The notes under the pieces: generated by a model
What the model was told of the DNA's origin: nothing
Databases searched by the model: none
Seen by the model: only the letters and a program-made list of their open reading frames with translations
NCBI RefSeq assembly: GCF_028694605.1
Contig: NZ_JAQVKP010000003.1
Location: forward strand, 1-64,000
Reading direction: 5' to 3'
Origin: Sulfurimonas sp.
Lineage (GTDB): Bacteria; Campylobacterota; Campylobacteria; Campylobacterales; Sulfurimonadaceae
Length of the DNA stretch: 64,000 nt
Translations under genes and position numbers: made by a program
Part shown: positions 8,389-17,328 of the stretch, piece after piece
Position numbering within the stretch: the first letter of the stretch is position 1
Layout: every line of letters starts with the position of its first letter

Positions 8389-9012
8389 TTAGTGAATATC
8401 TTCCCACCCACGTACAAAATCATTTATCTCGTTTGCAGGAATTTTCACTCTTGCCGCTTTTGCTATGACACGCAAAACTTCCGCTGCTTCTTGCAAGTTG
8501 TCATTGACGATGAGAAAATCATACTCACTCACTCTTTGCATCTCTCGCTTTGCCATCTCTATACGACGGTCAATTACTTCTTGCGAGTCAGTTTTGCGTG
8601 CTTCAAGCCGTTTTTTTAGTTCTGAAAGCGTGGGAGGCGTGATAAATACCGAAGTGGTAATATCCCCTAAACGATTGATAATAGTAGCATTTCCCTGTAC
8701 ATCAATATCGAAAATAACGAGCTTACCCTCTTTCAGCGCCTTTTTGACAGGTTTAATCGATGTGCCGTAGTAGTTTCCGTGCACAACAGCGTACTCTAAA
8801 AAAAGCTCCTGTTCTATATCTTGTTTAAACTCTGCCTCATCCACAAAGTGGTAATGAACGCCGTCTTCTTCACCCGCTCTTATGGGTCGTGTAGTAGTAG
8901 AGATAGAAAAATAGCATGCTCCGATATCTTTTATGACCTCTTTAAGCAGCGAACTTTTTCCGGCTCCGCTTGGACCTGAGAGTACTAAAATAGCTCCTGA
9001 TTTATGATTCAC
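8389..9012 (-). CDS. gmk: Guanylate kinase
   Basis: A 207-residue kinase converting GMP to GDP. The P-loop LSGPSGAGKSSLL is at residues 12-24, followed by the GMP-binding region STTTRPIRAGEEDGVHY and the DIDVQGNATI strand. The start is GTG 9012, which shares one base with the TAG stop of the upstream acidic protein gene (TAGTG), so translation is coupled. Length and motifs are normal. Confidence 0.96.
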   Translation of the reverse strand: MNHKSGAILVLSGPSGAGKSSLLKEVIKDIGACYFSISTTTRPIRAGEEDGVHYHFVDEAEFKQDIEQELFLEYAVVHGNYYGTSIKPVKKALKEGKLVIFDIDVQGNATIINRLGDITTSVFITPPTLSELKKRLEARKTDSQEVIDRRIEMAKREMQRVSEYDFLIVNDNLQEAAEVLRVIAKAARVKIPANEINDFVRGWEDIH

Positions 9013-10301
9013 TACGCATCACCCAATGTTATGTTAATATTTATCTTCATCCCTTGAAGAGAAGCGGCAATATCCTCTTTTGAGAGAACTTCGAGAAGTT
9101 TTTTCAGAGCTTCTACGCCGTTGCTGCTTTGACTTGGAGATTCCAAAGAACTCTTTGTTTCTGCTTTCTCAACGGTTACGTCTTCTTGAGATATTGCCAA
9201 GTCGCAAAGATCCGGCTGCTCCTCCTGCACCTCTTCACCGATAGCAAGTTTTAAATCCTTGCTTGTTAAAGAGCCGATATTTAGCAGTATGTCTTCATCA
9301 AGTTCTGTTTGCAAATCTTCATCGCTCAGAGAATCAACTGCCTCTTGTATTTGAGATGCCAAATCCTCTTCTTCAAGATTTTCTTCCTCAAAACTATCTT
9401 CCTCAAGCGCTTCTTCCGGCTCTATTTCAAAATCCTCTTCTTCTAAGATGTCCTCTACTTCTTCTTCAGGCTCTTCTTGCGGTTCTGTTTCTTCTTGCTC
9501 TTCAAAATCAAGCTCATCTTCTATTTCCGGCTCTTTTATCTCTTCTTCTTCAAAAGAGAATAAATCCTCGTTAATGGTCTCGCTCGGTTCCTCTTCTTGA
9601 GTTTTGATATCTTCTGCCTCTAATGCATCATCCTCAAAATCAAAACTCTCTTCTTCTTTGCCTTCTTCCATGGTATCAAAGTCAAAATCATCAAAATCTT
9701 CTATTTCTGCATCTTCTTCTGTCTCTTCTAAAAGTGACTGCACCTCTTGCAACTCATCTTTATCCAAAACACATTCATCTTTAACGTCTTCAAGTGCTGC
9801 CTCATTGTAGGCATCTTCATCTGACGCTTCCAATGTATCTAAATCTTCCACCTCTTCAAGCGTATCAATATTCTCTAACTCATCCAAGGATTCATCTGTA
9901 TCAAAATCATGAAACAAGGCATCATCTGCTACATCAAAATCTTCATCGTTTATGCCAAATGTTTTTTCAAGATTTACGGTATCGACTATTTTTGCTAAAG
10001 AAATCAAAGTTTCAACCAAGTCAGTCGGTAAAAAAGGTTTTTTAAGTGTTTTTGTAAACTCTCCCTGCTCCTTTGCATCTTTTGAGCATATAAAAAGAGA
10101 TTCTCTATAGCTTATCTTGCTTGCCATTTCATCCATAATCTCATCACTGTAAAGAGCGTCATCTATAATCAAAAGGTCATACTCTCCAGCTTCTATAGCC
10201 TCAACACTCTCGGCCGTATGCAACTCATCTGAAGTTTTTTGCACGCTTAAAGTAACTAGTTTTTTGACTACCGGATTATTATTTAAAAGCAAGATATTCA
10301 T
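9012..10301 (-). CDS. Receiver-like protein with long acidic low-complexity tail
   Basis: A 429-residue protein. Residues 1-110 resemble a response-regulator receiver fold: a MNILLLNNN opening strand, LLIIDDALYSDE at the phospho-acceptor position, and the TLKKPF motif with the conserved Lys. Residues 115-330 are an extremely Glu/Asp-rich low-complexity region, and the end is a short helix-rich segment (VEALKKLLEVLSKEDIAASL). It lies between fliR and gmk. A flagellar or motility role is only suggested by its position next to fliR. I do not recognise an experimentally characterised homologue. Confidence 0.75.
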   Translation of the reverse strand: MNILLLNNNPVVKKLVTLSVQKTSDELHTAESVEAIEAGEYDLLIIDDALYSDEIMDEMASKISYRESLFICSKDAKEQGEFTKTLKKPFLPTDLVETLISLAKIVDTVNLEKTFGINDEDFDVADDALFHDFDTDESLDELENIDTLEEVEDLDTLEASDEDAYNEAALEDVKDECVLDKDELQEVQSLLEETEEDAEIEDFDDFDFDTMEEGKEEESFDFEDDALEAEDIKTQEEEPSETINEDLFSFEEEEIKEPEIEDELDFEEQEETEPQEEPEEEVEDILEEEDFEIEPEEALEEDSFEEENLEEEDLASQIQEAVDSLSDEDLQTELDEDILLNIGSLTSKDLKLAIGEEVQEEQPDLCDLAISQEDVTVEKAETKSSLESPSQSSNGVEALKKLLEVLSKEDIAASLQGMKININITLGDA

Positions 10302-10321
10302 TCAATTTCCCTCAGAGGCTG

Positions 10322-10343
10322 TTTTGATATTATTGTATCAAAA
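10322..10343. promoter_or_regulatory. 8-bp inverted repeat between fliR and the acidic protein gene
   Basis: TTTTGATA and TATCAAAA are perfect inverted repeats separated by 6 bases. On the minus strand no T-run follows the stem, so this is not a standard terminator for fliR. It may be a weak operator or attenuator for the acidic protein gene, which starts 20 bp downstream. Confidence 0.4.
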
Positions 10344-10347
10344 AAAA

Positions 10348-11112
10348 CTAAAAAAGCATCTCTAAAAAATTAAATGCTTGAAGCATTTGGTTTTTTAAAA
10401 TGAGCATAGTTGCAGTGAGTGTTGCGATGAGAACGACAAATGAGACCATAATTTTTATAGGAAACCCTATAACCAAAAGGTTAAACTGCGGCATGGTTTT
10501 CATAAGCATTCCAAATATCACATCGGTGAGCCATCCAAGAGCAGTAATAGGAAAAGCAATCATAAAACCGACTAAAAACATATTTGACATTGCTTGAATA
10601 ATATAACCAAAAAGATTCTCACTCATCACAAAACCGCCAAGGGGAATATGTTGCAGCGAACTGTCAATAAAAAGCAGCATCCAATGGTGCATATCGATAG
10701 CAAAGAGAATCATAAGCGCAACAAGAGATAAAAATTGAGATATTATAGGCATGGATACGCCTGACTGCGGATCGATTGCGCTTGCAAGTGAAAAACCCAT
10801 CATAAAAGATATCTGTCCACCTGCAAAAGTGATGGCATTAAAAGCAATTTGTAGCACAACTCCGATGGCAAGCCCAAGAAAAAGCTCACTTAAGATAGCC
10901 AAAACAAGGTTTGTAAGGGTAATATCCATCGCCAAAGGAGGCATGGATGAGTAAAAAACAATAGTGAAAAAAAACGCCAAAGAGGCTTTGATATTCATTG
11001 GAATACTGTTGTGCGAAAAAATCGGTACCGCCATAAAGAGTGCACCAAAACGAAAAAAAAGGAGAATAAAACCGACAATGTAACTCTCAGTAAATACTTG
11101 CGGCCACGTCAT
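10348..11112 (-). CDS. fliR: Flagellar biosynthetic protein FliR
   Basis: A 254-residue inner-membrane component of the flagellar type III export gate. It has about six hydrophobic segments and FliR-type motifs, including the LRFGALFMAVPIFSH-like N-terminus and the FSLASAIDPQSGVSMPIISQF segment near the middle, the family signature. It works with FliP and FliQ at the base of the flagellum. The LolD-like ATPase gene ends 18 bp upstream on the same strand. Confidence 0.93.
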   Translation of the reverse strand: MTWPQVFTESYIVGFILLFFRFGALFMAVPIFSHNSIPMNIKASLAFFFTIVFYSSMPPLAMDITLTNLVLAILSELFLGLAIGVVLQIAFNAITFAGGQISFMMGFSLASAIDPQSGVSMPIISQFLSLVALMILFAIDMHHWMLLFIDSSLQHIPLGGFVMSENLFGYIIQAMSNMFLVGFMIAFPITALGWLTDVIFGMLMKTMPQFNLLVIGFPIKIMVSFVVLIATLTATMLILKNQMLQAFNFLEMLF

Positions 11113-11130
11113 CTTCTTCTGCTCTCTTTT

Positions 11131-11775
11131 TCAGTCCACTTTTACAAGCTCTTTGTTGAATAGTTTATAAACTTTACTGCACTTATATGCCAATGCTTCA
11201 TCATGCGTCACCAAAACCATTCCTGCATTATACTCTTTGAGATACTCAAAAAAGATATCCATGACCTCATGTGCGGTAGTTTTATCAAGATTGCCAGTTG
11301 GCTCATCCACGAAAAGAAGGCGAGGTTTTTTTGTCAAAACTCTTGCGATAGAGACTCTTTGCTGCTGTCCGCCTGAGAGCTCTGTTACCTTTTGGTGGAT
11401 TGTGCCATCGATATTTAGTCTCTTAAGCAGCGCACTATCCACCTCTTGGTTTGAAAGGATAGCGGCTACTTCAAGATTTTCAAAAGAGGTAAAACCTTTA
11501 AATAGATAGTGAGACTGAAAAACAAGCCCTATCTCATTGCGTTTTATCTCTGCAAGTCTCTTTTTTTGCATCTTAGAAACATCCTCTCCAAAAAGAGAAA
11601 CACTCCCTTTATTTGGCTTTAAAAGAGTTGATAGAATATGTAGAAGTGTAGATTTGCCACTTCCACTCACTCCAATAATGGCGATGGACTCTCCTGATTC
11701 CAAGTCAAGCGATATATTAGAAAACAGTTCATAATCAAAAGTATGTGATAAGTTTTTTGCGGATAATAAATTCAT
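11131..11775 (-). CDS. ABC transporter ATP-binding protein, LolD/MacB type
   Basis: A 214-residue ATPase with Walker A (GVSGSGKSTLL, residues 36-46), the Q-loop in VFQSHYLF, signature LSGGQQQRVSIARVL, Walker B LLFVDEPTGNLD and the H-loop VLVTHD. Sequence and length fit the LolD/FtsE/MacB subgroup, which drives lipoprotein release or envelope functions. No permease gene is adjacent, so the partner lies elsewhere and the exact role is open. Confidence 0.88.
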   Translation of the reverse strand: MNLLSAKNLSHTFDYELFSNISLDLESGESIAIIGVSGSGKSTLLHILSTLLKPNKGSVSLFGEDVSKMQKKRLAEIKRNEIGLVFQSHYLFKGFTSFENLEVAAILSNQEVDSALLKRLNIDGTIHQKVTELSGGQQQRVSIARVLTKKPRLLFVDEPTGNLDKTTAHEVMDIFFEYLKEYNAGMVLVTHDEALAYKCSKVYKLFNKELVKVD

Positions 11776-11832
11776 AAGAGTATTATAACTAAAAGTTAAA
11801 GGATATTTTTGCAGAAATAGAAAACCAGGCGG

Positions 11833-11853
11833 GTTAAGGAAAGATTCCTTAAC
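11833..11853 (-). terminator. Hairpin at the end of tsf
   Basis: A perfect 9-bp inverted repeat (GTTAAGGAA / TTCCTTAAC, loop of 3) starts at the tsf stop codon. The T-rich stretch follows only after about 10 bases (TGGTTTTCTATTT), so it is either an imperfect terminator or a 3'-end stabilising hairpin of the rpsB-tsf mRNA. Confidence 0.55.
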
Positions 11854-12904
11854 TCATCTGTGCCGCAACTTCTGCAGCGAAGTCATCAGCTTTTTTCTCG
11901 ATACCTTCACCTACTTCAAGGCGAACAAAATCGATAATCTCAGCCGTACCGCCTGCTTCTTTGGCAGCTTCTTCAACAGCTTTGGCAACCGTAAGTTTAT
12001 CATTTAGAACATAAGTCTGATCTAAAAGTGCAAGCTCTTTGTCAAGCGTTGTGTTGTCATCGATAAAACGAGCTAGAGAACCCGGAACAATTTTATCCCA
12101 GATAGCTTCAGGTTTACCTTGAGCTTTCAGTGCTTCTTTGATTTCAGCTTCGGCTTGTGCCAAAACCGCATCAGTGAGCTGTGCCATAGAGATATACTGT
12201 GGTACATTTTTAAGAGGTTTTTTAAGTCTTGCAAGCTCTTCATTCTCTTTTTTGATAGCTTCGATTCTGCCGATAGTCTCAGACTCAACGAATGCCGCAT
12301 CAAAATCTCTGTAAGAAAGAGTTTTTGGCTTCATAGCAGATGCATGCATCGCTACATTTTTAAGCATAGGGCGAAGTGCATCGGCAGTTTTTTTGCTGTC
12401 ACACTTAGCAGCTACGATAACTGCAATACGGTTGTTTGAGTGAACATATCCGTTGATAGCTACAGTCTCATCTTCAGCTTTGATAGTTTTAAAACGGCGA
12501 AGTTCGATTTTCTCACCGATTTTTGCAACGCTCTCTGTGAAGTAAGAGCCAAATGAAGTAGCTTTGAGGCTCTCAACATCTGCCGGAGAAGTCTCGTAAA
12601 TCTCTTCTGTTGTTCTAAGTACTAGGTTTTGGAAGCCTTCATTCTTTGCAACGAAGTCTGTCTCAGAGTTAATCTCAACAACAGTTGCTTTAGAGAAATC
12701 GTCCGCAATTTTAAGACCTACAAGTCCCTCAGCTGCGACACGGTCTGCTTTTTTGGCAGATTGTGCGATGCCTCTTTCTTTAAGCCAAGCAGTTGCTTTT
12801 TCCATATCTCCGTCAGACTCAACAAGAGCTTTTTTACAATCCATCATCGGTGCATCGGTTGATGCACGAAGATCTTTTACCATTGCTGCTGTTATTTCTA
12901 CCAT
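11849..12904 (-). CDS. tsf: Translation elongation factor Ts
   Basis: A 351-residue guanine-nucleotide exchange factor for EF-Tu. The N-terminal UBA-like domain ([19 protein letters not shown]) and the TDFVAKN motif that contacts EF-Tu are intact, followed by the dimerisation domain. It has the longer Campylobacterota form with an insertion of charged helices. It is 2 bp downstream of rpsB in the standard rpsB-tsf operon. Confidence 0.97.
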   Translation of the reverse strand: MVEITAAMVKDLRASTDAPMMDCKKALVESDGDMEKATAWLKERGIAQSAKKADRVAAEGLVGLKIADDFSKATVVEINSETDFVAKNEGFQNLVLRTTEEIYETSPADVESLKATSFGSYFTESVAKIGEKIELRRFKTIKAEDETVAINGYVHSNNRIAVIVAAKCDSKKTADALRPMLKNVAMHASAMKPKTLSYRDFDAAFVESETIGRIEAIKKENEELARLKKPLKNVPQYISMAQLTDAVLAQAEAEIKEALKAQGKPEAIWDKIVPGSLARFIDDNTTLDKELALLDQTYVLNDKLTVAKAVEEAAKEAGGTAEIIDFVRLEVGEGIEKKADDFAAEVAAQMS

Positions 12905-12906
12905 GA

Positions 12907-13689
12907 CTACTCCTCGTCAGTATCGAAATCTTCTGGTTCAAAAGCATCAAGTGCATCAACACTTGTCTCTTCTTCTACAGTTTCGTTTGCGATTTCATCT
13001 CTTCCACCGCTTCTAAGCGCTTTACCCTCATTGATAGCTTCTGTCATTTCACGGCAGAAAAGTTGGATAGAACGGATAGCATCGTCATTTCCCGGAATCG
13101 GGTAAGTGATAAGGTCAGGGTCGCAGTTTGTATCAAGCGGAGCAACAACCGGAATACCTAAACAACGAGCTTCTAAAACAGCGATATGCTCTTTTACAGC
13201 ATCCATAACAAAAAGCATGTCAGGAAGTCTTTTCATGTTTTTGATACCGCCGAAGTACTCTTCAAGCTTCTCTTTTTGGCGAGTAAGCATAAGAGCCTCT
13301 TTTTTTGTTAAAAGGTTGATTTGCCCGTTTTCTTGCATCTCGGTAATAACATCAAGTTTACGGATAGACTTTTGGATAGTAGGGAAGTTTGTAAGCATAC
13401 CCCCCAACCATCTGTTGTCAACGTATGGCATACCGCACGCGATTGCTGCATCTCTTACAGATTGACGAGCTTGTTTTTTTGTTCCGACAAAAAGAACAGT
13501 TTTTCCCTCAGCTGCTGCGTCAACAACGATTTGGTATGTGTTGCGGAAATAGCGAAGAGTTTTTTGCAAATCTATAATATAGATATTTTTACGAACACCG
13601 AAGATGAATTTTTTCATTTTTGGGTTCCAACGACGTGTTTGGTGTCCGAAGTGTACACCACACTCTAAGAGGTCTTTCATAGTTACCAT
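12907..13689 (-). CDS. rpsB: 30S ribosomal protein S2
   Basis: A 260-residue ribosomal protein with family signatures [19 protein letters not shown] at the N-terminus and the [19 protein letters not shown] segment. The C-terminus is an acidic extension ([18 protein letters not shown]). It is the first gene of the rpsB-tsf operon. It is preceded by a roughly 140-nt leader with nested inverted repeats, consistent with autogenous control. Confidence 0.97.
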   Translation of the reverse strand: MVTMKDLLECGVHFGHQTRRWNPKMKKFIFGVRKNIYIIDLQKTLRYFRNTYQIVVDAAAEGKTVLFVGTKKQARQSVRDAAIACGMPYVDNRWLGGMLTNFPTIQKSIRKLDVITEMQENGQINLLTKKEALMLTRQKEKLEEYFGGIKNMKRLPDMLFVMDAVKEHIAVLEARCLGIPVVAPLDTNCDPDLITYPIPGNDDAIRSIQLFCREMTEAINEGKALRSGGRDEIANETVEEETSVDALDAFEPEDFDTDEE

Positions 13690-13709
13690 TTAAGGTCCTT
13701 TAAGGGCAT

Positions 13710-13834
13710 TGAAGCCGGATTTTGTCAGTTTTCGTTGGTAATATCGGGCAATAATCGCCTATCAAAGGGAGTTGCACTGACTTTTGATACATACCTGTTG
13801 AATCTTTCTTTGAGCAAAGCCAAAAGAAAATCCG
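13710..13834 (-). promoter_or_regulatory. Structured 5' leader of rpsB-tsf
   Basis: On the transcript, an outer stem CGGATTTT:AAAATCCG joins 13827-13834 to 13716-13723. Directly next to it, an inner stem GTCAGT:ACTGAC joins 13776-13781 to 13724-13729 and encloses a GGCGATTATTGCC hairpin. A second hairpin (TCTTT/AAAGA) sits in the outer loop. The nesting and the adjacency of the two stems argue for a real folded RNA, such as an S2-binding autoregulatory leader. Confidence 0.55.
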
Positions 13835-13837
13835 CGA

Positions 13838-13843
13838 ATTCTA
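13838..13843 (-). promoter_or_regulatory. -10 box of the rpsB-tsf promoter
   Basis: TAGAAT on the minus strand would start transcription around 13831, exactly at the base of the outer stem of the rpsB leader. Upstream lies a T-rich stretch rather than a clear -35 box. Confidence 0.5.
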
Positions 13844-13985
13844 CTTAAAAGTTATTTAAACTTTGCTTTGTAAAGACAAAACAGCAAAAATGTTATTTTT
13901 TTATCACAATTTAAAAAAAATTTTATTTTATCTGGGTATAGTACTGCAACGATATTATAAAAAAGTATTATACAAAGGATGAAAT

Positions 13986-15506
13986 ATGAATAAGCCGTTA
14001 ATGCTATCTTTAGCCGCTGCAATGCTTCTTGGAACGACTCTAAACGCCGATGCCTTGAGTGAAAGATTTGAGGCAATGGAAAAAGAGATGCAAAAACTCA
14101 AAGCTGAGATTGCAGAGCTTAAATCCGCTTCTGCCAAAGCAGCAGAAGCACCAAAAGCCGAGGAAGAGAAAAAAGAAAAAGTTGCAGCTGCATCAAAAGA
14201 AGATGATGAAGATTCACTTGAGAACAGACTGAGCGAACTTGAAGAAGCGGTCTCGGACATCAACAGAAACACATCCGGTTCTCACCTCAAATTCCAAGTT
14301 GACTACAGATTTGCCATCGAAAATATGAACTATGAGATGGCAGATGGCTCAAGTGCGAAAAATGATGCCTTTATGACTAATCGCCTCTGGATAGATATGG
14401 GCTACAAAGCAACCAATAACCTCAGTTTTATAGGACAGCTTGCTTACAACAAAGCGTTTGGGGCTAGAAGCGGTGTAACTCCTCAAACAAGCGGATATGA
14501 GACATTTGACTGGATAGCCAATGAAAACGCTTTTGATGACCAGATAAGAGTGCGCAGCGCCTACTTCTTGTGGCAAGACCATGAGTTTATGGGTAAAGAT
14601 ATCCCATGGACGTTTAGCATCGGTCGTCGTCCATCCACCAACGGAGCGCTTGTCAACCTTAGAGATGACGATGTGGCATCATCGCCAATCGGACATGGTA
14701 TAAATGTAGAGTTTGACGGATTAAGCTCACAATTTACACTAAACCAAAAATATGGAACTTCCGTAAAATTCTGCCTTGGGCGCGGTATGAGCGAAGCTGC
14801 TCCAAAGTTTGCCAGCACGCCTTATGCGGATGCGGATGGGTTTAACTCTGATATAGACCTTATGGGCTTTATCTTTACGCCTTATAATGACAAACAGTAC
14901 AAGGTCTCAAGCATGTACTATCATGCAAGCAACCTTATTGACAACAATGTTGCGGGTACAGGTTTTGACACGGTAGGCAATATGCATAGCGGCGTGCTTT
15001 ATGCTTCTGCAAAAGGTATCGGTAAAAACTTAGGCTCATTTTTAGATGACACAACCGTTTTTGCAAGTTTTGCAGTCTCGGTGACAGACCCTAAAAATAA
15101 TCAAGGGATGCTTGGCTCAGAGCTTGGAGAGAGCAAAACAGGGACATCGTTTTGGATAGGGACACAATTTCCTTCACTTATCACCGATGATGGAAAATGG
15201 GGCTTAGAGTACAACCACGGAAGTAAATACTGGAGAAGTGTGACTTATGGGGAAGATACAAACATCGGCTCTAAAGTGGCAGCACGCGGAGATGTGTGTG
15301 AGGCGTATTTTACAGAGTACCTTGTAGATGACATTCTCTCAATGCAGCTTCGCTATACCTATATAGACTATAAATACAGCGGAAGCAACGGTTTCTTCGG
15401 AAACACATCGGGATACGCAATGGAGATAACGGACACTATGCCAAACGCAGACATGGTTGTTGACAAAGCACAAGATATCCGCCTCTATATCCGCTACAGA
15501 TACTAA
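13986..15506 (+). CDS. DUF3373 outer-membrane porin-like protein
   Basis: A 506-residue exported protein with a signal peptide (about residues 1-23, LAAAMLLGTTLNADA), a coiled-coil segment with Ala/Lys/Glu-rich linker (about 25-95), then a long aromatic, alternating beta-strand region ending in RLYIRYRY. The terminal Tyr is typical of an outer-membrane barrel. It matches the DUF3373 family common in Campylobacterota. The coiled coil resembles the periplasmic anchoring region of Campylobacterota porins. The gene is transcribed alone, with AAAGGATG ribosome site and AT-rich promoter (candidate -10 TATTATAC) just upstream. Confidence 0.88.
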   Translation: MNKPLMLSLAAAMLLGTTLNADALSERFEAMEKEMQKLKAEIAELKSASAKAAEAPKAEEEKKEKVAAASKEDDEDSLENRLSELEEAVSDINRNTSGSHLKFQVDYRFAIENMNYEMADGSSAKNDAFMTNRLWIDMGYKATNNLSFIGQLAYNKAFGARSGVTPQTSGYETFDWIANENAFDDQIRVRSAYFLWQDHEFMGKDIPWTFSIGRRPSTNGALVNLRDDDVASSPIGHGINVEFDGLSSQFTLNQKYGTSVKFCLGRGMSEAAPKFASTPYADADGFNSDIDLMGFIFTPYNDKQYKVSSMYYHASNLIDNNVAGTGFDTVGNMHSGVLYASAKGIGKNLGSFLDDTTVFASFAVSVTDPKNNQGMLGSELGESKTGTSFWIGTQFPSLITDDGKWGLEYNHGSKYWRSVTYGEDTNIGSKVAARGDVCEAYFTEYLVDDILSMQLRYTYIDYKYSGSNGFFGNTSGYAMEITDTMPNADMVVDKAQDIRLYIRYRY

Positions 15507-15515
15507 ACTTCAAGG

Positions 15516-16532
15516 CTACTTGCCTTGAAGAGCTATAAACCCCAATGTAACCGTTGTCAAGCCGTTTTCTACGGAATCTATGTCTATCTTTATCTTATAT
15601 CTTCCGCATACCCTTTTTACGATATCAAGCCCGATGCCAAAGCCGCCTTCGTATTCGTTAGCTCTGTAAAATCTGTCAAAAATTTTATCCTGCTGCTCTT
15701 TTTTTATACCCATACCGCTATTGCTGATGGTAAACTCATTTGCCGTGAGCTTTAGCTCTATCTTACCGCCGTGCCTGTTGTACTTGATGGCATTTGAGAG
15801 CAAGTTGCTAACGAGCCTCTCTGCGCTTACCTCGTCCATCATTAAAAAAGCATCTGAGAGGTTTTTATCTATGGTTAATGATTTTTTGTATGCCAAATCC
15901 TCATAAAGAGCAAGCTCATTTTCTACAATCTCTTTTAGATTGATTCGTTTTGCCTCTTTATTTTCATTTTCTAGCAACAAATAGGTTAAATCCGAGTATA
16001 TTTTTTGAACACGCTTTGAGCTGATATCCACTCTTTTTAAAATCTTCTCATCAATATTCTCTTTTTTAAGCCTCTCTATACTCATCAAAATTGCGGTAAT
16101 GGGAGTATTTAGTTCATGCGTAGTATCTTTTATAAATTTGTCTAATTTGATTCTCTCGTTTTGTATCGGTTTTAAAAACATTTTTGCCAAAAAGTAGCCC
16201 ACTATTACGATAAGAACAACCGAAAACAGGGCGATAAAAAGTATGCTTTGAATCAATTTAGAAATTTGCTCGTTTGCTTTTTTGTTTTTAACTACCAAAT
16301 ACTTTACGCCATGATGAAGCTGCGGACTAAGATCTACGAAATAGTCAAATTTATCATCCTCGTAAAAGCCCTGCTTAAATTCTATCGCCTCTGACGCCAA
16401 ACCGTAGATAACGGCTCTGTCTTCATCATAGAGCGTTATGTCGTATCCGTCTGTTTTCTCAATGTTTAAGGGCTGCGAATTCATATATGAAGAGACAATT
16501 TTTGAAGAGAGTCCTAGTGCCAAATTTTGCAT
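15516..16532 (-). CDS. Sensor histidine kinase of the cus operon
   Basis: From the first ATG it encodes 338 residues: a periplasmic region, a membrane helix (LFSVVLIVIVGYFLAKMFL), the HisKA box DTTHELNTPITAILMS, N box LVSNLLSNAIKYN, and G boxes ISNSGMGIKK and FGIGLDIV. The frame continues upstream to about 16676 and encodes another, clearly functional membrane helix (FLGLYLSSSIFLILFIAVSF), so the real protein is probably 386 residues and starts at ATA 16674-16676. That codon lies 6 nt behind AAAGGGG and overlaps the regulator gene by 17 bp. It senses metal in the periplasm and phosphorylates the regulator encoded just upstream. Confidence 0.88.
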   Translation of the reverse strand: MQNLALGLSSKIVSSYMNSQPLNIEKTDGYDITLYDEDRAVIYGLASEAIEFKQGFYEDDKFDYFVDLSPQLHHGVKYLVVKNKKANEQISKLIQSILFIALFSVVLIVIVGYFLAKMFLKPIQNERIKLDKFIKDTTHELNTPITAILMSIERLKKENIDEKILKRVDISSKRVQKIYSDLTYLLLENENKEAKRINLKEIVENELALYEDLAYKKSLTIDKNLSDAFLMMDEVSAERLVSNLLSNAIKYNRHGGKIELKLTANEFTISNSGMGIKKEQQDKIFDRFYRANEYEGGFGIGLDIVKRVCGRYKIKIDIDSVENGLTTVTLGFIALQGK

Positions 16533-16659
16533 CTTCTCTTTTTTTATGGAAATAATATTTGAAGATTCATAACCGTAAAAACTGACGGCGATAAAGAGAA
16601 TTAGAAAGATTGATGAACTAAGGTAAAGTCCTAAAAAGCCATAAAGCGACTTTTTTTCA

Positions 16660-17316
16660 CTAAGCGTTAACTCTATAGCCGACCCCTTTAATCGTAGTTA
16701 TAAAATCTTTGCCAAGGTGCGCTCTTATATTTTTTATATAGGTTCTAAGCGTTGCATCGCTCGGCACTTCACTCTCTATCCAGATATTTGCCGCTAGCTC
16801 TGCATGTGAGATAATTTTACCTTTTTGCGATAAAAGATACTCAATTATTTCAAAATCTTTTTTGGATAGTTTTATTTTTTCGCCCTCTTTAACAAGCGTA
16901 TAAGTCGATTTATCAAGGTAACTATCGGCATCTATAACGGTGTGCGTAGAGTTTAGATTGTGCGTTTTTATAAGGTAGTTTATCCTTGCGTCGAGTTCTA
17001 TGAGGTCAAAAGGTTTTTTTAGGTAATCATCACACCCCAAATCAAACCCTTTTTTTAAATCAACGGCAGAATCAAGCGAAGTGATAAAGATAGTCGGGAT
17101 GTTGATATGCTGTTCTTTAAGAAGTTTTAAGAGTTCAAAACCGTTTAAAAGCGGTACGTTGACATCAAAAAGCACAAAATCATATCTCTTGCTCATTATT
17201 TTGTCATAAGCCTCTTCTCCGTCGTGGGCGCATGAAACAAAACAACCTTTTTCGCTTAAATGCTCACTTAATATCTCTGATAAAATAACGTCATCTTCAA
17301 GTAGTAAAATATTCAT
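16660..17316 (-). CDS. OmpR-family response regulator of the cus operon
   Basis: A 218-residue regulator. The receiver domain has the acidic pair EDD at the N-terminus, phospho-acceptor Asp in YDFVLFDVNVP, and Lys in LKKPFDLIEL. The C-terminal winged helix ends in FITTIKGVGYRVNA. It follows cusA by 12 bp and is coupled to the sensor kinase gene. The likely target is the promoter before 22944, where TACACA repeats at 11-bp spacing overlap the -35 region. Confidence 0.93.
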   Translation of the reverse strand: MNILLLEDDVILSEILSEHLSEKGCFVSCAHDGEEAYDKIMSKRYDFVLFDVNVPLLNGFELLKLLKEQHINIPTIFITSLDSAVDLKKGFDLGCDDYLKKPFDLIELDARINYLIKTHNLNSTHTVIDADSYLDKSTYTLVKEGEKIKLSKKDFEIIEYLLSQKGKIISHAELAANIWIESEVPSDATLRTYIKNIRAHLGKDFITTIKGVGYRVNA

Positions 17317-17328
17317 TTGGGTATTTTA

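Noticed and set aside
9604-9810. Ser-rich plus-strand frame
   Set aside because: It is the mirror of the Glu/Asp-rich repeats of the acidic protein on the other strand.
13690-13985. tRNA, 6S RNA or SRP RNA in the rpsB upstream region
   Set aside because: No cloverleaf or known conserved core was found; the paired segments fit an mRNA leader better.
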